Source of the DNA: Streptomyces globosus
GTDB lineage: Bacteria > Actinomycetota > Actinomycetes > Streptomycetales > Streptomycetaceae
Assembly (NCBI RefSeq): GCF_003325375.1
Contig: NZ_CP030862.1
Span: forward strand, 2,421,501 to 2,485,500
Length of the DNA: 64,000 nt
Reading direction: 5' to 3'
Shown here: in pieces, positions 35,111-43,676 of the stretch
Numbering within the stretch: position 1 is the first letter of the stretch
How the letters are laid out: each line of letters opens with the position of its first letter
The notes under the pieces: generated by a model
The model's input: only the letters and a program-made list of their open reading frames with translations
The model's database searches: none
Told to the model about the DNA's origin: nothing
Program-made: the position numbers and the translations under genes

Positions 35111-35217
35111 ACCACGCCGAGTACCCCTCGACGATGGTGCCCGCGGCGCTCGCCGTCGGCAGCCCCATACGGCGAGCGCAGATCCCGCCTACACCCGAAC
35201 GCACTGTAAATGCAATC

Positions 35218-35250
35218 GACTTGACAGGATCGTTGTGCGTAGGGATATCG
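35218..35250 (+). promoter_or_regulatory. Promoter-like -35/-10 pair
   Basis: A perfect TTGACA at 35220 is followed after 17 bp by GATATC. It lies just after the IS110 remnant and upstream of the membrane-protein gene at 35338. Confidence 0.45.
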
Positions 35251-35337
35251 TACGAACTCTCAAGTGGACTGGATGCTCAACACCTTTGGTTGACCCGGTC
35301 ATGCTGTTCTGTTCCGCAACGGGGGTAAGGCCAGTAC

Positions 35338-35829
35338 ATGCGGTGGAAAGCTCGCCGCGTCGGCAAGGGGCCTACGGTCAGCCACCGTGCCGTACGCAGG
35401 GCGGCCGGGAACATCGTTGAGGAAGCCAAGCGCCGGGCGCAGCCGTTCGACGACATCCTCCGCCTGCGCGGTGTCCGTGGACCACGACCAGTCCACCGCA
35501 CTGTTACCCGGGCGTTCACGGGCGCCGTCATCGCGTTGGCCTTCGCGTTCACCATTGCGTTCGAACTTGCCGCTGAAATCCCGTACTTCATGGAACCGCA
35601 CGCCGGTGTCTCGGGTCTACCGATAGGCATGGGCCTGTTCTGTCTCTGCACCGCTGCCGTCGCGGTCTGCGCGGCGCAGCGGGGCGGCGCGGTCAAGCAG
35701 ACACCCGGGCGGGCGGTGGATGCCGTGGCAATGGTGCTGGACGTCGTCTACGACGTGCTGCACATGGTCACCACACGTCGTCACGCTGGGCAGCGAAGCG
35801 AGGGTTCACTGCACACGCGAAAAGTCTGA
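35338..35829 (+). CDS. Small membrane protein, two predicted spans
   Basis: 163 aa from ATG 35338. A basic N-terminal region of about 60 residues is followed by two membrane segments (FTGAVIALAFAFTIAFELA and GMGLFCLCTAAVAVCAA) and a soluble C terminus. Third codon positions are coding-like. Family not recognised. Confidence 0.6.
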   Translation: MRWKARRVGKGPTVSHRAVRRAAGNIVEEAKRRAQPFDDILRLRGVRGPRPVHRTVTRAFTGAVIALAFAFTIAFELAAEIPYFMEPHAGVSGLPIGMGLFCLCTAAVAVCAAQRGGAVKQTPGRAVDAVAMVLDVVYDVLHMVTTRRHAGQRSEGSLHTRKV

Positions 35830-36003
35830 CGACTACTTGGCTCAGCCTGCCGACGCATGACTGAGCGCGGGGCGGGTTGGAGCTCCGAAGGCAAACGGGG
35901 CAGGGGCGAGGGGGACGGGGCGATGAGGTGGGCTGCTCTACGGGGGACCGCCCGGAGCGGGGAGAGTGGCGGGTTGCGTGCAGAACCAGGCGGTAGAACG
36001 CCG

Positions 36004-36588
36004 ATGCACCTCGCGAGAGCAGTCATGCAGTGGCGCAGGGACCCTTCGCGACGCGCGCTCTTGAAGGAATGCGAGAAGCTGCTTGCCGATCTGCCGGTGC
36101 CCACTCCCTTCAGCGTCGAGGCGCTGGTCCGAAACATGGAGCATGCGCTGAAGCGTCAGATTCGGCTGGTGCCTTTTGACGACCCGGACGGAGGGCTGGG
36201 CACAGCCTGCGGCCTTCGAGTCAGGACGCCGGAGTTCACGGTCGTGCTCTACCGGCGCCGGTCCAGCCGGAACCAGACCGAGCACATCATCCTCCATGAG
36301 CTGGCGCACGAGTGGCTGGACCATGGGAGCACCCTGACCGATGAAGAGGTCGAGCGATACGTCCCTGAGCACATCCGGGAGGAAGTCCTCCGTCGATTCC
36401 CCGTGGCTCTGGTCCAAGGCCGCGTGAACTACGACAGCCCGGAGGAGCAGCAGGCCGAGCTGTCGGCGTCCCTGATCAAGCGGTCGGCCCGCCGTCAGCC
36501 GTTGGCCGGCGACGACATGGTCAGCCTCCTGGAGTCCTCGCTCTCCCACCCCGTTGCTCCGCCGCGGCGTGGCCCCAAGAACGCATGA
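36004..36588 (+). CDS. ImmA/IrrE-type metalloprotease
   Basis: 194 aa if started at ATG 36004; earlier in-frame ATGs at 35857 and 35923 are possible, but the extra residues look non-conserved. HIILHELAHEWLDHG carries the HExxH zinc site with a third ligand downstream. ImmA/IrrE proteases cut XRE-type repressors to switch on mobile elements or stress genes. Its stop overlaps the start of the MAB_1171c-like membrane protein, a pairing seen repeatedly in actinomycetes. The XRE regulator at 39010 is a possible target. Confidence 0.8.
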   Translation: MHLARAVMQWRRDPSRRALLKECEKLLADLPVPTPFSVEALVRNMEHALKRQIRLVPFDDPDGGLGTACGLRVRTPEFTVVLYRRRSSRNQTEHIILHELAHEWLDHGSTLTDEEVERYVPEHIREEVLRRFPVALVQGRVNYDSPEEQQAELSASLIKRSARRQPLAGDDMVSLLESSLSHPVAPPRRGPKNA

Positions 36589-37832
36589 CGGACGGCATGC
36601 TCGACTTCTTCAGGTACCTGACCGCGGCCGTGATGACCCTCATAGCCGTCTGGCGATTCCCCGCCGTCCGGTACGGTGACGCGCACCGCCGAGCCCTCTG
36701 GGGCGGCTACGCCGGATTCTCCGTGGCCTTGTGGCTCTACACACCAGCAGCCATGCAGGCCGTGGACCGCATCCCCGTGAATGATCTGAACGCTCTCCTG
36801 AGACACTTCGCCAGCACCGCCGCCCTCATCGCGTCCTTGACGTACGTTGCGACCAGCTACGGCAAGAGCTCCGAAGCCGTGGTGCCACGGCACGTCACGG
36901 TGTCGCGCTGGATCGCCCGTGCCTCCTACCCGGTGGGCGCGATCGGCGTGACCCTGCTCACCATTCTCTTTTTCACCGTTGTGGACCGTCGGCGGCAAAG
37001 TGAGGACTTCCTCAGCGATCACGCAGGGGAATTGGGCGCCGCTGTGTATATGAGCGTCTTCTACTTCTTCCCGCTCGTCACAGCCGCAGTCTGCGGCTAC
37101 CAGTGGTCGCGGGGGGCGCGAGAAGCCGAGACGACCAGTATGCGAGTCGGTCTCAGGCTCATGGGAATCTCGATGTGGATGGGGCTCCTCCACACGACGG
37201 CCCGAATCATCATTGTGTGGACGGCGGTATTTTTCCCGCTGAGTCATTCCACAATGGAGATGCTCATCGATCTCACGGCGATGTGGATGAACCTGCTCTT
37301 CCTGATCGTGGCCGTAGGCGCGAGCATCCCCACCACCAGCGTCGTTGCTGCTCGCTGGAAGACATGGAAGACCCTCTACCGGCTTCACCCGCTCTGGTTC
37401 GACCTGGTAAAGGCTTTCCCCGGAACGAGTCTCTACCCGCCCGGGTCGCGTCTGGCCGAGCTGATCCACATGCGCGTCCCCAGCGATGTCCGCCTGGACC
37501 GGTGGACCCAGGACATCGCTGATGCCTGCGAGAAGCTCCGGTACTACGCCCCGGAGACGCTCCTGTGGGCTGCTGAGGAGGCAGCCGCGTCGCACCCCGA
37601 CCCCGAGCCGGGCGCCGAGGCGTACTGGATCGCCGCGGCGCTCCGTGCCGCTGCCACCACGAAGCCCAGCCAGTACGCGACGGGCCCGCTCCAGGAGAAA
37701 CCTTTCGTCGACACGAACAGCGAGGCCGCTTGGCTCGTGCGAGTGAGCAAGGCCTACGCGGTCATCACCCCGGGCGACGCTCAAGAGCTTCTGGAGCAGT
37801 CTGCGGAGCTGAGTCTTGAACCGGATGCGTAA
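36585..37832 (+). CDS. MAB_1171c-like membrane protein
   Basis: 415 aa; ATG 36585 overlaps the upstream stop (ATGA). The N-terminal two thirds contain about seven membrane segments (FFRYLTAAVMTLIAVWRF to LTAMWMNLLFLIVAVGASIP). A soluble C-terminal domain of about 150 residues follows (LYRLHPLWFDLVKAFPGT). Proteins of this shape next to ImmA/IrrE genes are annotated as MAB_1171c putative transporters; the function is unknown. A sensor for the protease is an attractive idea but unsupported. Confidence 0.7.
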   Translation: MTDGMLDFFRYLTAAVMTLIAVWRFPAVRYGDAHRRALWGGYAGFSVALWLYTPAAMQAVDRIPVNDLNALLRHFASTAALIASLTYVATSYGKSSEAVVPRHVTVSRWIARASYPVGAIGVTLLTILFFTVVDRRRQSEDFLSDHAGELGAAVYMSVFYFFPLVTAAVCGYQWSRGAREAETTSMRVGLRLMGISMWMGLLHTTARIIIVWTAVFFPLSHSTMEMLIDLTAMWMNLLFLIVAVGASIPTTSVVAARWKTWKTLYRLHPLWFDLVKAFPGTSLYPPGSRLAELIHMRVPSDVRLDRWTQDIADACEKLRYYAPETLLWAAEEAAASHPDPEPGAEAYWIAAALRAAATTKPSQYATGPLQEKPFVDTNSEAAWLVRVSKAYAVITPGDAQELLEQSAELSLEPDA

Positions 37833-38111
37833 AACGCTGAAGAAGTCGACTCAATTGGGAGGTCGCGTGAAATAGAAAACAGGGCCCAGGTGCTATTGCC
37901 GCCCTTCGGATTCGGGCAGGGCCGCCAGACCAGTCCCGCAAAGAGGTGGCGGGTACCGTGGGCCATACAGTGGGTGGCATCGCCTTCCGCCCTGTAAATA
38001 CCGCCGACCCTGGAAAGCGAAGCGCAGGCGCTGTCGCCGCCACGCGTATGCCGGGGCCGGAACGCTGTCCCGTACGGGCGGCGCCCAGATTCTCAGCACT
38101 GGAGTTCCTGC

Positions 38112-38741
38112 ATGTCTCAGCACACCGGCCTCGTCCTCGACTTCGGAGGCGTGCTCACCACACCGCTCCTGCCCGTGGTGCTCGCCTTCGAGCAGCGTGA
38201 AGGGCTTCCCCAGGGTGCATGCATCTCGGCCCTGTACCAGGACGAAGAGGGCGTCCGGATCACCAGCGACCTCGAGCGCGGAGCGGTCAGCCAGACCGAG
38301 TGGAACGAGTTCGCCGGCAAGAAGCTGGGCGTCTCTCCCGACAACCTGATGGGCAGGATCTTCGGAGGCCTGCGTCCGGAGCCGCTGCTGATCAACGCGG
38401 CCGCCGCGGCGCGGCGAGCGGGGATCAAGGTGGGCATCCTGTCCAACTCGGTGGGCCTCGCGCCCTGGGACCTCTACGACGGCTACGACCTCGAGAAGCT
38501 GTACGACGTCGTGGTGATCTCCGAGCACCACCAGCTGCGCAAGCCCGACCCCGAGCTCTTCGAGATCACGCTCAAGCTCATGGAGATGCCTGCCGAGCAG
38601 TGCGTCTTCGTGGACGACACCGAGGCGTACGTCCAGGCGGCGGAGCAGCTCGGTTTCGCGGGGGTGCACAACAAGGATCCCAGGCAGACGGTGGTCGACC
38701 TGTCGAACCTGCTGGGCGTGGACCTCACCGCCGTGCCGTAG
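38112..38741 (+). CDS. HAD-superfamily phosphatase-like hydrolase
   Basis: 209 aa from ATG 38112, with GGAG seven bases upstream. Motif I is LVLDFGGVLT (nucleophile Asp; the second Asp is Gly, as in many epoxide-hydrolase-N-type HADs). Motif II is GILSNS, motif III LRKPDPELFE and motif IV CVFVDDTEAYV. It is a complete haloacid-dehalogenase-like hydrolase of subfamily IA. The substrate is unknown. Confidence 0.85.
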   Translation: MSQHTGLVLDFGGVLTTPLLPVVLAFEQREGLPQGACISALYQDEEGVRITSDLERGAVSQTEWNEFAGKKLGVSPDNLMGRIFGGLRPEPLLINAAAAARRAGIKVGILSNSVGLAPWDLYDGYDLEKLYDVVVISEHHQLRKPDPELFEITLKLMEMPAEQCVFVDDTEAYVQAAEQLGFAGVHNKDPRQTVVDLSNLLGVDLTAVP

Positions 38742-38772
38742 CCGTCCCCCGAGCAGGCGCCTGGTCCCGCCG

Positions 38773-38819
38773 TCCCCGGCTGTTGACCACCTCACTGCAA
38801 GGTGGTCGACAGCCGGGGA
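38773..38819 (+). terminator. Long hairpin terminator after the HAD gene
   Basis: The roughly 20-bp stem CCCCGGCTGTTGACCACCT / AGGTGGTCGACAGCCGGGG has one mismatch and a 7-base loop, 32 bp after the stop. Confidence 0.85.
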
Positions 38820-38962
38820 TCTGCGTTGTGCCGGTGCGGCTCGGCATCCTGGTCGTGGGCGTCAGGACAGCGGGACCGCATCCGGCACGCGGAAGGTGGT
38901 GTTCCGCCACCGGGCGAAGCCCGGCCGTCGTCTACCTCGACACGCCGCATGGGGCGTGCCCC

Positions 38963-39004
38963 GAGCTCCAGCCCAGCCGCGAAGAGCTCCAGCCCAGCCG
39001 CGAA
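38963..39004. repeat. 21-bp tandem duplication beside the XRE gene
   Basis: Two identical adjacent 21-bp units starting GAGCTCCAGCCC lie just past the 3' end of the XRE gene. Confidence 0.85.
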
Positions 39005-39009
39005 GGGCG

Positions 39010-39885
39010 TCACTGCTCGCTCTGCTCGCCCGGCAGCTTGTTCTTCAGCTCTCCGACGACCTCGTTGATCTTGGCCATCATCTCGGCCGACAGCCCCGCC
39101 TGGTTGCCCCGGGCGGCGAGGCCGAGGATCTGGCCCTGGCGGATCGACCCCAGGAAGCGGATGGCTTCGAGGAATTCACCGGCCGCGGGGCTCAACTCGG
39201 CGTCGTCCTGGAAGAGGGCGGTGTCGACCTGGAGAGCGTGGGCCAGGCCGGCACGTACTGCGCCCGAGACAGTCGTCGGGGCGCCCGAACGCAGCGTGGC
39301 GATGTCATCGGCAGTCATGTGCGTCGTGCCGCTGTGCTCGTTGACGGCCTGCGCGATCTGCTCGTTGGACGGAGGCGTCCGGCCCGCGTACCCGTGCTCC
39401 AGCAGATAGTTGATCTTCTCGCCGACGGTGCGAGGTGCAGACGGACGGGCTTCCCTCGGGGGCCGCGCCCTGCGGAGCCCGAACGAGACGTCCTGCGCGG
39501 CCAGCAGCTCTTCCGTCGTCACCCCGTAGGCGTGCGACAGGGGTCCCACGTAGGCGTCCTGGAGCCGACGCCTGCCGGACTCCGCGTTGCTCAACGGCAC
39601 GCGACTGGCATTGATGGCCTCGGAGGCCTGCGCCACGCTGAGGCCGGCGTCGCAGCGGAGCAACTGCAGGTCCACGGCGCCGTCGTAGGGGAAGAGGGCG
39701 TCGAGGTCCTGACCAAGTGCCGACGCGATCCCCGGGAGTTTCTCCCCCTTGGGGAACTCTTCGCCGCTTTCCCATCGCGCCACGGTGGGGCCGCTGACGC
39801 CCACTCTCGCGCCCAGCTCCTTCTGGCTGAGCTCCCTGCCCCGTCTGACAGCTCGCACTCGGCTGCCGTCGAATTGACGTGGCAC
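39010..39885 (-). CDS. XRE-family regulator with several helix-turn-helix units
   Basis: 291 aa from GTG 39885, with AGGAG five bases upstream. The first HTH is QKELGARVGVSGPTVARWES. A second HTH-like unit, LSVAQASEAINASRVPLSNA, follows. The region TVGEKINYLLEHGYAGRTPP with MTADDIATLRSG resembles the EspR/Lsr-type actinobacterial XRE arrangement. It probably represses genes on either side; the divergent 40127 gene shares its upstream region. Confidence 0.75.
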   Translation of the reverse strand: MPRQFDGSRVRAVRRGRELSQKELGARVGVSGPTVARWESGEEFPKGEKLPGIASALGQDLDALFPYDGAVDLQLLRCDAGLSVAQASEAINASRVPLSNAESGRRRLQDAYVGPLSHAYGVTTEELLAAQDVSFGLRRARPPREARPSAPRTVGEKINYLLEHGYAGRTPPSNEQIAQAVNEHSGTTHMTADDIATLRSGAPTTVSGAVRAGLAHALQVDTALFQDDAELSPAAGEFLEAIRFLGSIRQGQILGLAARGNQAGLSAEMMAKINEVVGELKNKLPGEQSEQ

Positions 39886-40126
39886 ATGAACTCCTGCGAC
39901 TTGGCGGTCTAGACCTCGGGTGCTGATGAGAGAACCCTAACGGAAACTGGCTTGATCGATCCATGCATCTAACGTACGTTTCTGTATCGCACCTGATGGT
40001 GGGGCTCTGCTCGCGCGTCGATCGTATGCCCTGTGGTTAGTCCATCGCTGAACTACCCGCCCTGTACAAGGCGGGTCCACCGGACCCGGTCATGCAACGG
40101 CCCAGGAACCTGGAAGGATCCCACCG

Positions 40127-40645
40127 ATGATCCAGTCTCACCCAGAGGTGTCCGACTCTGGCGAGTTCAAGGGTTTCAACGAAGCCCGGCGCATCATGTG
40201 GTGCTACGAGGCTCGCGCCCGCGTGTCCGAGCGGTTCGAGGAGACGAGCTTCCTCGCTGATGCCAACGTCGCAGCGGTCCACGTCGACAACACCACTCGG
40301 GCAGACCGCGTGTTCCTCGTGGCGTTCGACGAGGCCGGCCGGCAGGTCGGCGTCGACACGCTCTACGTCGACGGGCCGAACCAACACCTGGACGTCGCTT
40401 CCGAGTTCGACCACGACTTCACAGGGATGGACGTCGTGCTGGACTCGCAGCTTGACCAGGCCATCTCTCGGGAGAACGGCTGGGTCGTCAATCTGAAGGT
40501 GCTGCGCGAGTACGAGCCCTTGGCCGATCGTCGGGCCACGCAGCGTGCGGTGTTCTTGGTGCATCTGCAGGACATGATGAAGAACGGCGAGGTCCGCGGA
40601 TTCCTGTTTGGCCGAGGTGAGTCCGATGAGGCTGATGCGGCGTGA
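40127..40645 (+). CDS. Unrecognised 172-aa protein divergent from the XRE regulator
   Basis: ATG 40127 has GGAAGG upstream. It is acidic, without membrane segments or known motif. RIMWCYEARARVSERFEETS and HLDVASEFDHDFTGMDVVLD are the most distinctive parts. The shared 240-bp region with the regulator suggests co-regulation. Confidence 0.6.
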   Translation: MIQSHPEVSDSGEFKGFNEARRIMWCYEARARVSERFEETSFLADANVAAVHVDNTTRADRVFLVAFDEAGRQVGVDTLYVDGPNQHLDVASEFDHDFTGMDVVLDSQLDQAISRENGWVVNLKVLREYEPLADRRATQRAVFLVHLQDMMKNGEVRGFLFGRGESDEADAA

Positions 40646-40666
40646 GGGACCACGATCCTGTCCATC

Positions 40667-40705
40667 AGGCGACCCCGCCGGTCAGGCTGCCGGCGGGGTC
40701 GCCTG
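40667..40705 (+). terminator. Hairpin terminator
   Basis: The 15-bp stem AGGCGACCCCGCCGG / CCGGCGGGGTCGCCT with an 8-base loop, after the 40127 gene. Confidence 0.9.
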
Positions 40706-40908
40706 ATCTCTGTCACTTTTAGGGCGCTGCAATCTCGCGACGAGGGGGATCGGCACAGCTGATCCGGGCGTCGAACTCAGGCCGAGTGCAGGCGTGCCGT
40801 GGACCGGCTCACGCGGGTCCGTGAGGAGATGACGACGCCCTGATGGCCCCGCGGCGTCAGGGCGTCGATTCAGGCGCGGGTACGTGAGGGTGTTGCCCTG
40901 TCGCGTCG

Positions 40909-41460
40909 TCACGCCGGTGGGAGGAGCCGCGAGGCCCACGCGTGGATGAAGTCCGGATTCAAGATCTTCTTCGCCTCGATCAGAATGTCGATCGGAACCC
41001 CCGTCGCCCCCGAGATCGCAGCGAGCGTATCGCTTGGCGTGACGGTGGGCGGCTTCGCCTTCGGCGCGGGCTGGGTCCGTGCGTCCGATCCGTTGGGCTC
41101 GTCCTCCCCGCCGCGACCGGGCCCCGGAGTCGGACTCGACCCGCTCTCGTCCTGCTTCCCCGCGGCGCCCTCGCTCGGCTGCTGGGCGCTGCTGCCTCCG
41201 GCGTGCTTCTCGTCAGGGTTCCCCGGTGCCTCGGCCGGGGCGTGATTGCCCGGCAGTGCCCGGGTGAAGCCGCCGTCGGAAGTCGCGAGCTGCGTCAGGC
41301 CCCAGCCGACGAAGAGCGCCGCTCCGCCCGCCATGACGCCGGCCGCGATCAGCGGCCCGTTGCCGAAGCCCATCGGGCCGGTGCGATGCCCGGCAGTTGT
41401 TCTCGTCTGTGCCGTCGGCTTCGACGCCGGCCCCTCTGGCCTCTGAACCGTAGCCGCCAT
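40909..41460 (-). CDS. Membrane-anchored protein with LysM-like C-terminal domain
   Basis: 183 aa from ATG 41460. A short basic cytoplasmic start is followed by one membrane span (GPLIAAGVMAGGAALFVGWG), a Gly/Pro/Ser-rich wall-spanning linker, and a C-terminal unit TPSDTLAAISGATGVPIDIL followed by NPDFI, which fits a LysM-like peptidoglycan-binding fold. It may anchor to the cell wall during mating. Confidence 0.6.
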   Translation of the reverse strand: MAATVQRPEGPASKPTAQTRTTAGHRTGPMGFGNGPLIAAGVMAGGAALFVGWGLTQLATSDGGFTRALPGNHAPAEAPGNPDEKHAGGSSAQQPSEGAAGKQDESGSSPTPGPGRGGEDEPNGSDARTQPAPKAKPPTVTPSDTLAAISGATGVPIDILIEAKKILNPDFIHAWASRLLPPA

Positions 41461-41475
41461 CCCTGCCCCAACTCC

Positions 41476-42062
41476 TCTATGAACAGCATGCAGAGTCATC
41501 CGCGTCTGACATTGGCATTCTACTCATAGCCTCATCCAAGTCGATGCAATAAGGGATTGAATGGTAGTGCGAACCCTGCCCGAGAGATCGCCAATGGCTC
41601 CCCGAACCATCGACCGCCAGGTCGAACGAAGGGATCGCCCCGCCATGGCCAACTGCTTCGGTCTCTCCTCTGCTCTGGCCGATCCGAGCAGGGCGACCGC
41701 GGGTTCGGCGTCCGAACTGCGACCTGGGTCCGGCTGGGTGAACTGCGGGGGAGTGGGCTGTCGATGCTCTGCCCCTGATGGGCAGACGGGGAGGCATACG
41801 CCCTCGACCGCGCCGTCAAGTGCGAGCTGTTCGATGCCCACATGCGTGATGCCTTACGACGTCCTCTCGGCCCTGGACGGCCGTCGTGACTGTGCAGGAA
41901 TCAGAGCCCGTGCTCCATCCGCGCCGTGCGGAACTGGAGCACCGGCTCCTCCTTCTCCTGCCTGGCGCGCCTCTCAGGGATGGAGTGAGCCGTCATTCGA
42001 CATCCATGTCGACTTGGCGATGACCCTCGTATACGAGTCGACAACAAGTCAATCCAGGCTGA
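41476..42062. other. Gene-free stretch before the toxin-antitoxin pair
   Basis: No supported gene. A short coding-like fragment (YALDRAVKCELFDAHMRDAL, about 41790-41850) may be a remnant. Confidence 0.4.
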
Positions 42063-42063
42063 C

Positions 42064-42076
42064 TACAATGAAGGTA
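42064..42076 (+). promoter_or_regulatory. -10 box of a probable leaderless transcript
   Basis: TACAAT at 42064-42069 lies six bases before the antitoxin ATG (42076), so transcription should start at or next to the initiation codon. Confidence 0.55.
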
Positions 42077-42483
42077 TGACTCGCAACGACAACGCCCACG
42101 GCGGCAGCAGTCCCGGCGCCGAGCTCCCGAAGTTCTCTGTCAATGTCGTCCCGACGGACCAGCTCAGGCACGAGGAACTCGCCACGGTCCTGAACCTCTA
42201 TCGCCGCGGCCAGATCACGCCGCTGATCTTCGGAGACGGCAACAAGCCCGAGGCCGCGATCATCCCCTTCGCAGCGTTCGTGCGCCTCATGAAGTACGAC
42301 CACGCGGCCCACGTCCACGCTGAGGCTGATTTCCAGGCCGAGCTCTCCCATCGCATCCAGGAGTCCGACGCCTCCGGCGAGGCGGGCATGACCGTCGAGG
42401 AACTGGCCGAGAGCCTCGGCCCGCTCGGTCAGCAGTGGGCGGATGACCATCGTGCTGCCCAGCAGAAGAAGCGTCATGAGTGA
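42076..42483 (+). CDS. Antitoxin-like protein
   Basis: 135 aa from ATG 42076. The middle part (LNLYRRGQITPLIFGDGNKP followed by AAIIPFAAFVRLMKYD) resembles Phd/YefM-type antitoxins ('pvvvt.hg.p.aVl.p...y..l'). The C-terminal half is helical and charged, as expected for a toxin-wrapping tail. It overlaps the next gene by 8 bp. Confidence 0.7.
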   Translation: MTRNDNAHGGSSPGAELPKFSVNVVPTDQLRHEELATVLNLYRRGQITPLIFGDGNKPEAAIIPFAAFVRLMKYDHAAHVHAEADFQAELSHRIQESDASGEAGMTVEELAESLGPLGQQWADDHRAAQQKKRHE

Positions 42484-42988
42484 GCGGCGGCCTGTCATCC
42501 GCATCCTGCCGACCGCCGGTCTCAAGCAGGACCTCCAGACTCTCCACGACGCTGCGCTGAAGAAACCTCAAGGACCAGAGGGCCGGCTCCTGCGCGTGGC
42601 TCTCAACCAGCTGAGCCGGATCCAGCAAGGCGCGCCGGGCACGCACCCGCTGGGGTACATGCCCAGTTATCCCGATCTCTCCGATTGTGAGACCACGTAC
42701 GTCGGCGCAGATCCGAATGCAAAGCCCTCGCACCGGATCGTCTGGCGGGAGCGCTCGCCCCAGCGCCCGGGCGAGCCCGTCATCCGCGAGATCATCGCCC
42801 TGGGCGAACGCGCGAACGGGCAGGCCTACTACATGGCCGGCCAGCGTCTGGGCCGCCCTGTGGGCTTCACTCTCGCCGAGCTGGCCGCGCAGCGCGAGCC
42901 GATTGCGAGTCCCTCGCGACCCAGGCAGCGCTTGACCGGCAGTTTCGACACGCCATCCATGAATGAGCCTGACCACCAGTTCGGGTGA
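42476..42988 (+). CDS. RelE/BrnT-like toxin
   Basis: 170 aa; ATG 42476 lies inside the antitoxin end. The core HRIVWRERSPQRPGE followed by VIREIIALGERANGQAYYMA fits a RelE-superfamily strand-strand-helix ('yRi.w......iieilaig.R....vy..a..Rl'). It is probably an mRNA interferase or a relative neutralised by the preceding protein. Confidence 0.65.
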   Translation: MSERRPVIRILPTAGLKQDLQTLHDAALKKPQGPEGRLLRVALNQLSRIQQGAPGTHPLGYMPSYPDLSDCETTYVGADPNAKPSHRIVWRERSPQRPGEPVIREIIALGERANGQAYYMAGQRLGRPVGFTLAELAAQREPIASPSRPRQRLTGSFDTPSMNEPDHQFG

Positions 42989-43067
42989 CCTGTACCTGGC
43001 CGTGGCCGGCGTGCTCATCGTCCCGGTCGGCGCGCTCGTGCTGATCTTCGTCATCGCCGACGGCTGA
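42963..43067 (+). CDS. 34-aa single-span membrane peptide
   Basis: ATG 42963 overlaps the toxin end. The peptide is almost entirely one hydrophobic span (LAVAGVLIVPVGALVLIFVI). It may be the third gene of the toxin-antitoxin transcript or a separate membrane-active peptide. Confidence 0.55.
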   Translation: MSLTTSSGDLYLAVAGVLIVPVGALVLIFVIADG

Positions 43068-43098
43068 GCCTCGCGGCCGAACTCATCTCATCCACAAA

Positions 43099-43138
43099 GA
43101 AAATACCCGTGATACCTGCAGGCATCACGGGTATTTTC
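43099..43138. terminator. Bidirectional terminator, near-perfect palindrome
   Basis: 15-bp arms GAAAATACCCGTGAT / ATCACGGGTATTTTC around CCTGCAGG. A/T runs on both sides suit termination in both directions between convergent genes. Confidence 0.9.
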
Positions 43139-43229
43139 CTTTCTGCCGGCTCCTCGCTTTCTGCGACGCGGGCCGCAGCTCACGACCCTCAATGACGTTT
43201 TCGAACTTGCCCGGCATCCCCGATCGTCT

Positions 43230-43544
43230 CTAGGTCCGTGGTGAGGCGTCGTCCTCATGGCCCCCGAGTCGGCGGTTGAAGCTGCTCGATGCGGAGAACT
43301 TGAGAACCACGTAGTCGTCGACGTTGCTCTTGCCGAAGCGCACCTTGTGACCCTTGTGGTCCTGTCGGTAGAAGCGGCCGAAGCTCGTGAGTACGACCGC
43401 CTCACCGCCGCTGACCGCTCCGGTGAGTTCACCAACCAACGACTCGTATACCTTGTTCACCACCCGGATGGGCAGCTTGCTGCGAGTCGCGACCCGCGAG
43501 ATGAACTCGCGCTTATTGACGCGCGGTGTCTTCGTCGTTTCCAT
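43230..43544 (-). CDS. HU-family DNA-binding protein
   Basis: 104 aa from ATG 43544. NKREFISRVATRSKLPIRVV, VLTSFGRFYRQDHKG and KVRFGKSNVDDYVVLKFSAS give the helical body, the beta arm and the C-terminal strands of HU/IHF. The usual arm RNP is replaced by a charged stretch. It may bend DNA at oriT or the origin. Its promoter side carries TTTCTA-17-TAGACT on the minus strand (about 43597-43625). Confidence 0.85.
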   Translation of the reverse strand: METTKTPRVNKREFISRVATRSKLPIRVVNKVYESLVGELTGAVSGGEAVVLTSFGRFYRQDHKGHKVRFGKSNVDDYVVLKFSASSSFNRRLGGHEDDASPRT

Positions 43545-43676
43545 GTTTACACCATGCCCTGTCGCCGATCATTAAACGGTCCTGCTCGGGAACCAGTCTA
43601 TCTGAGATGGTCATGAGTAGAAAAGGGGAGCGGGGCCTTTCAAATGCAGTCACCATGCTTATCGTTGCTCATTCGG

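Noticed and set aside
38963-39004. 21-bp tandem duplication as an att site or iteron
   Set aside because: Only two copies, at the end of a regulator gene, without any integrase nearby.
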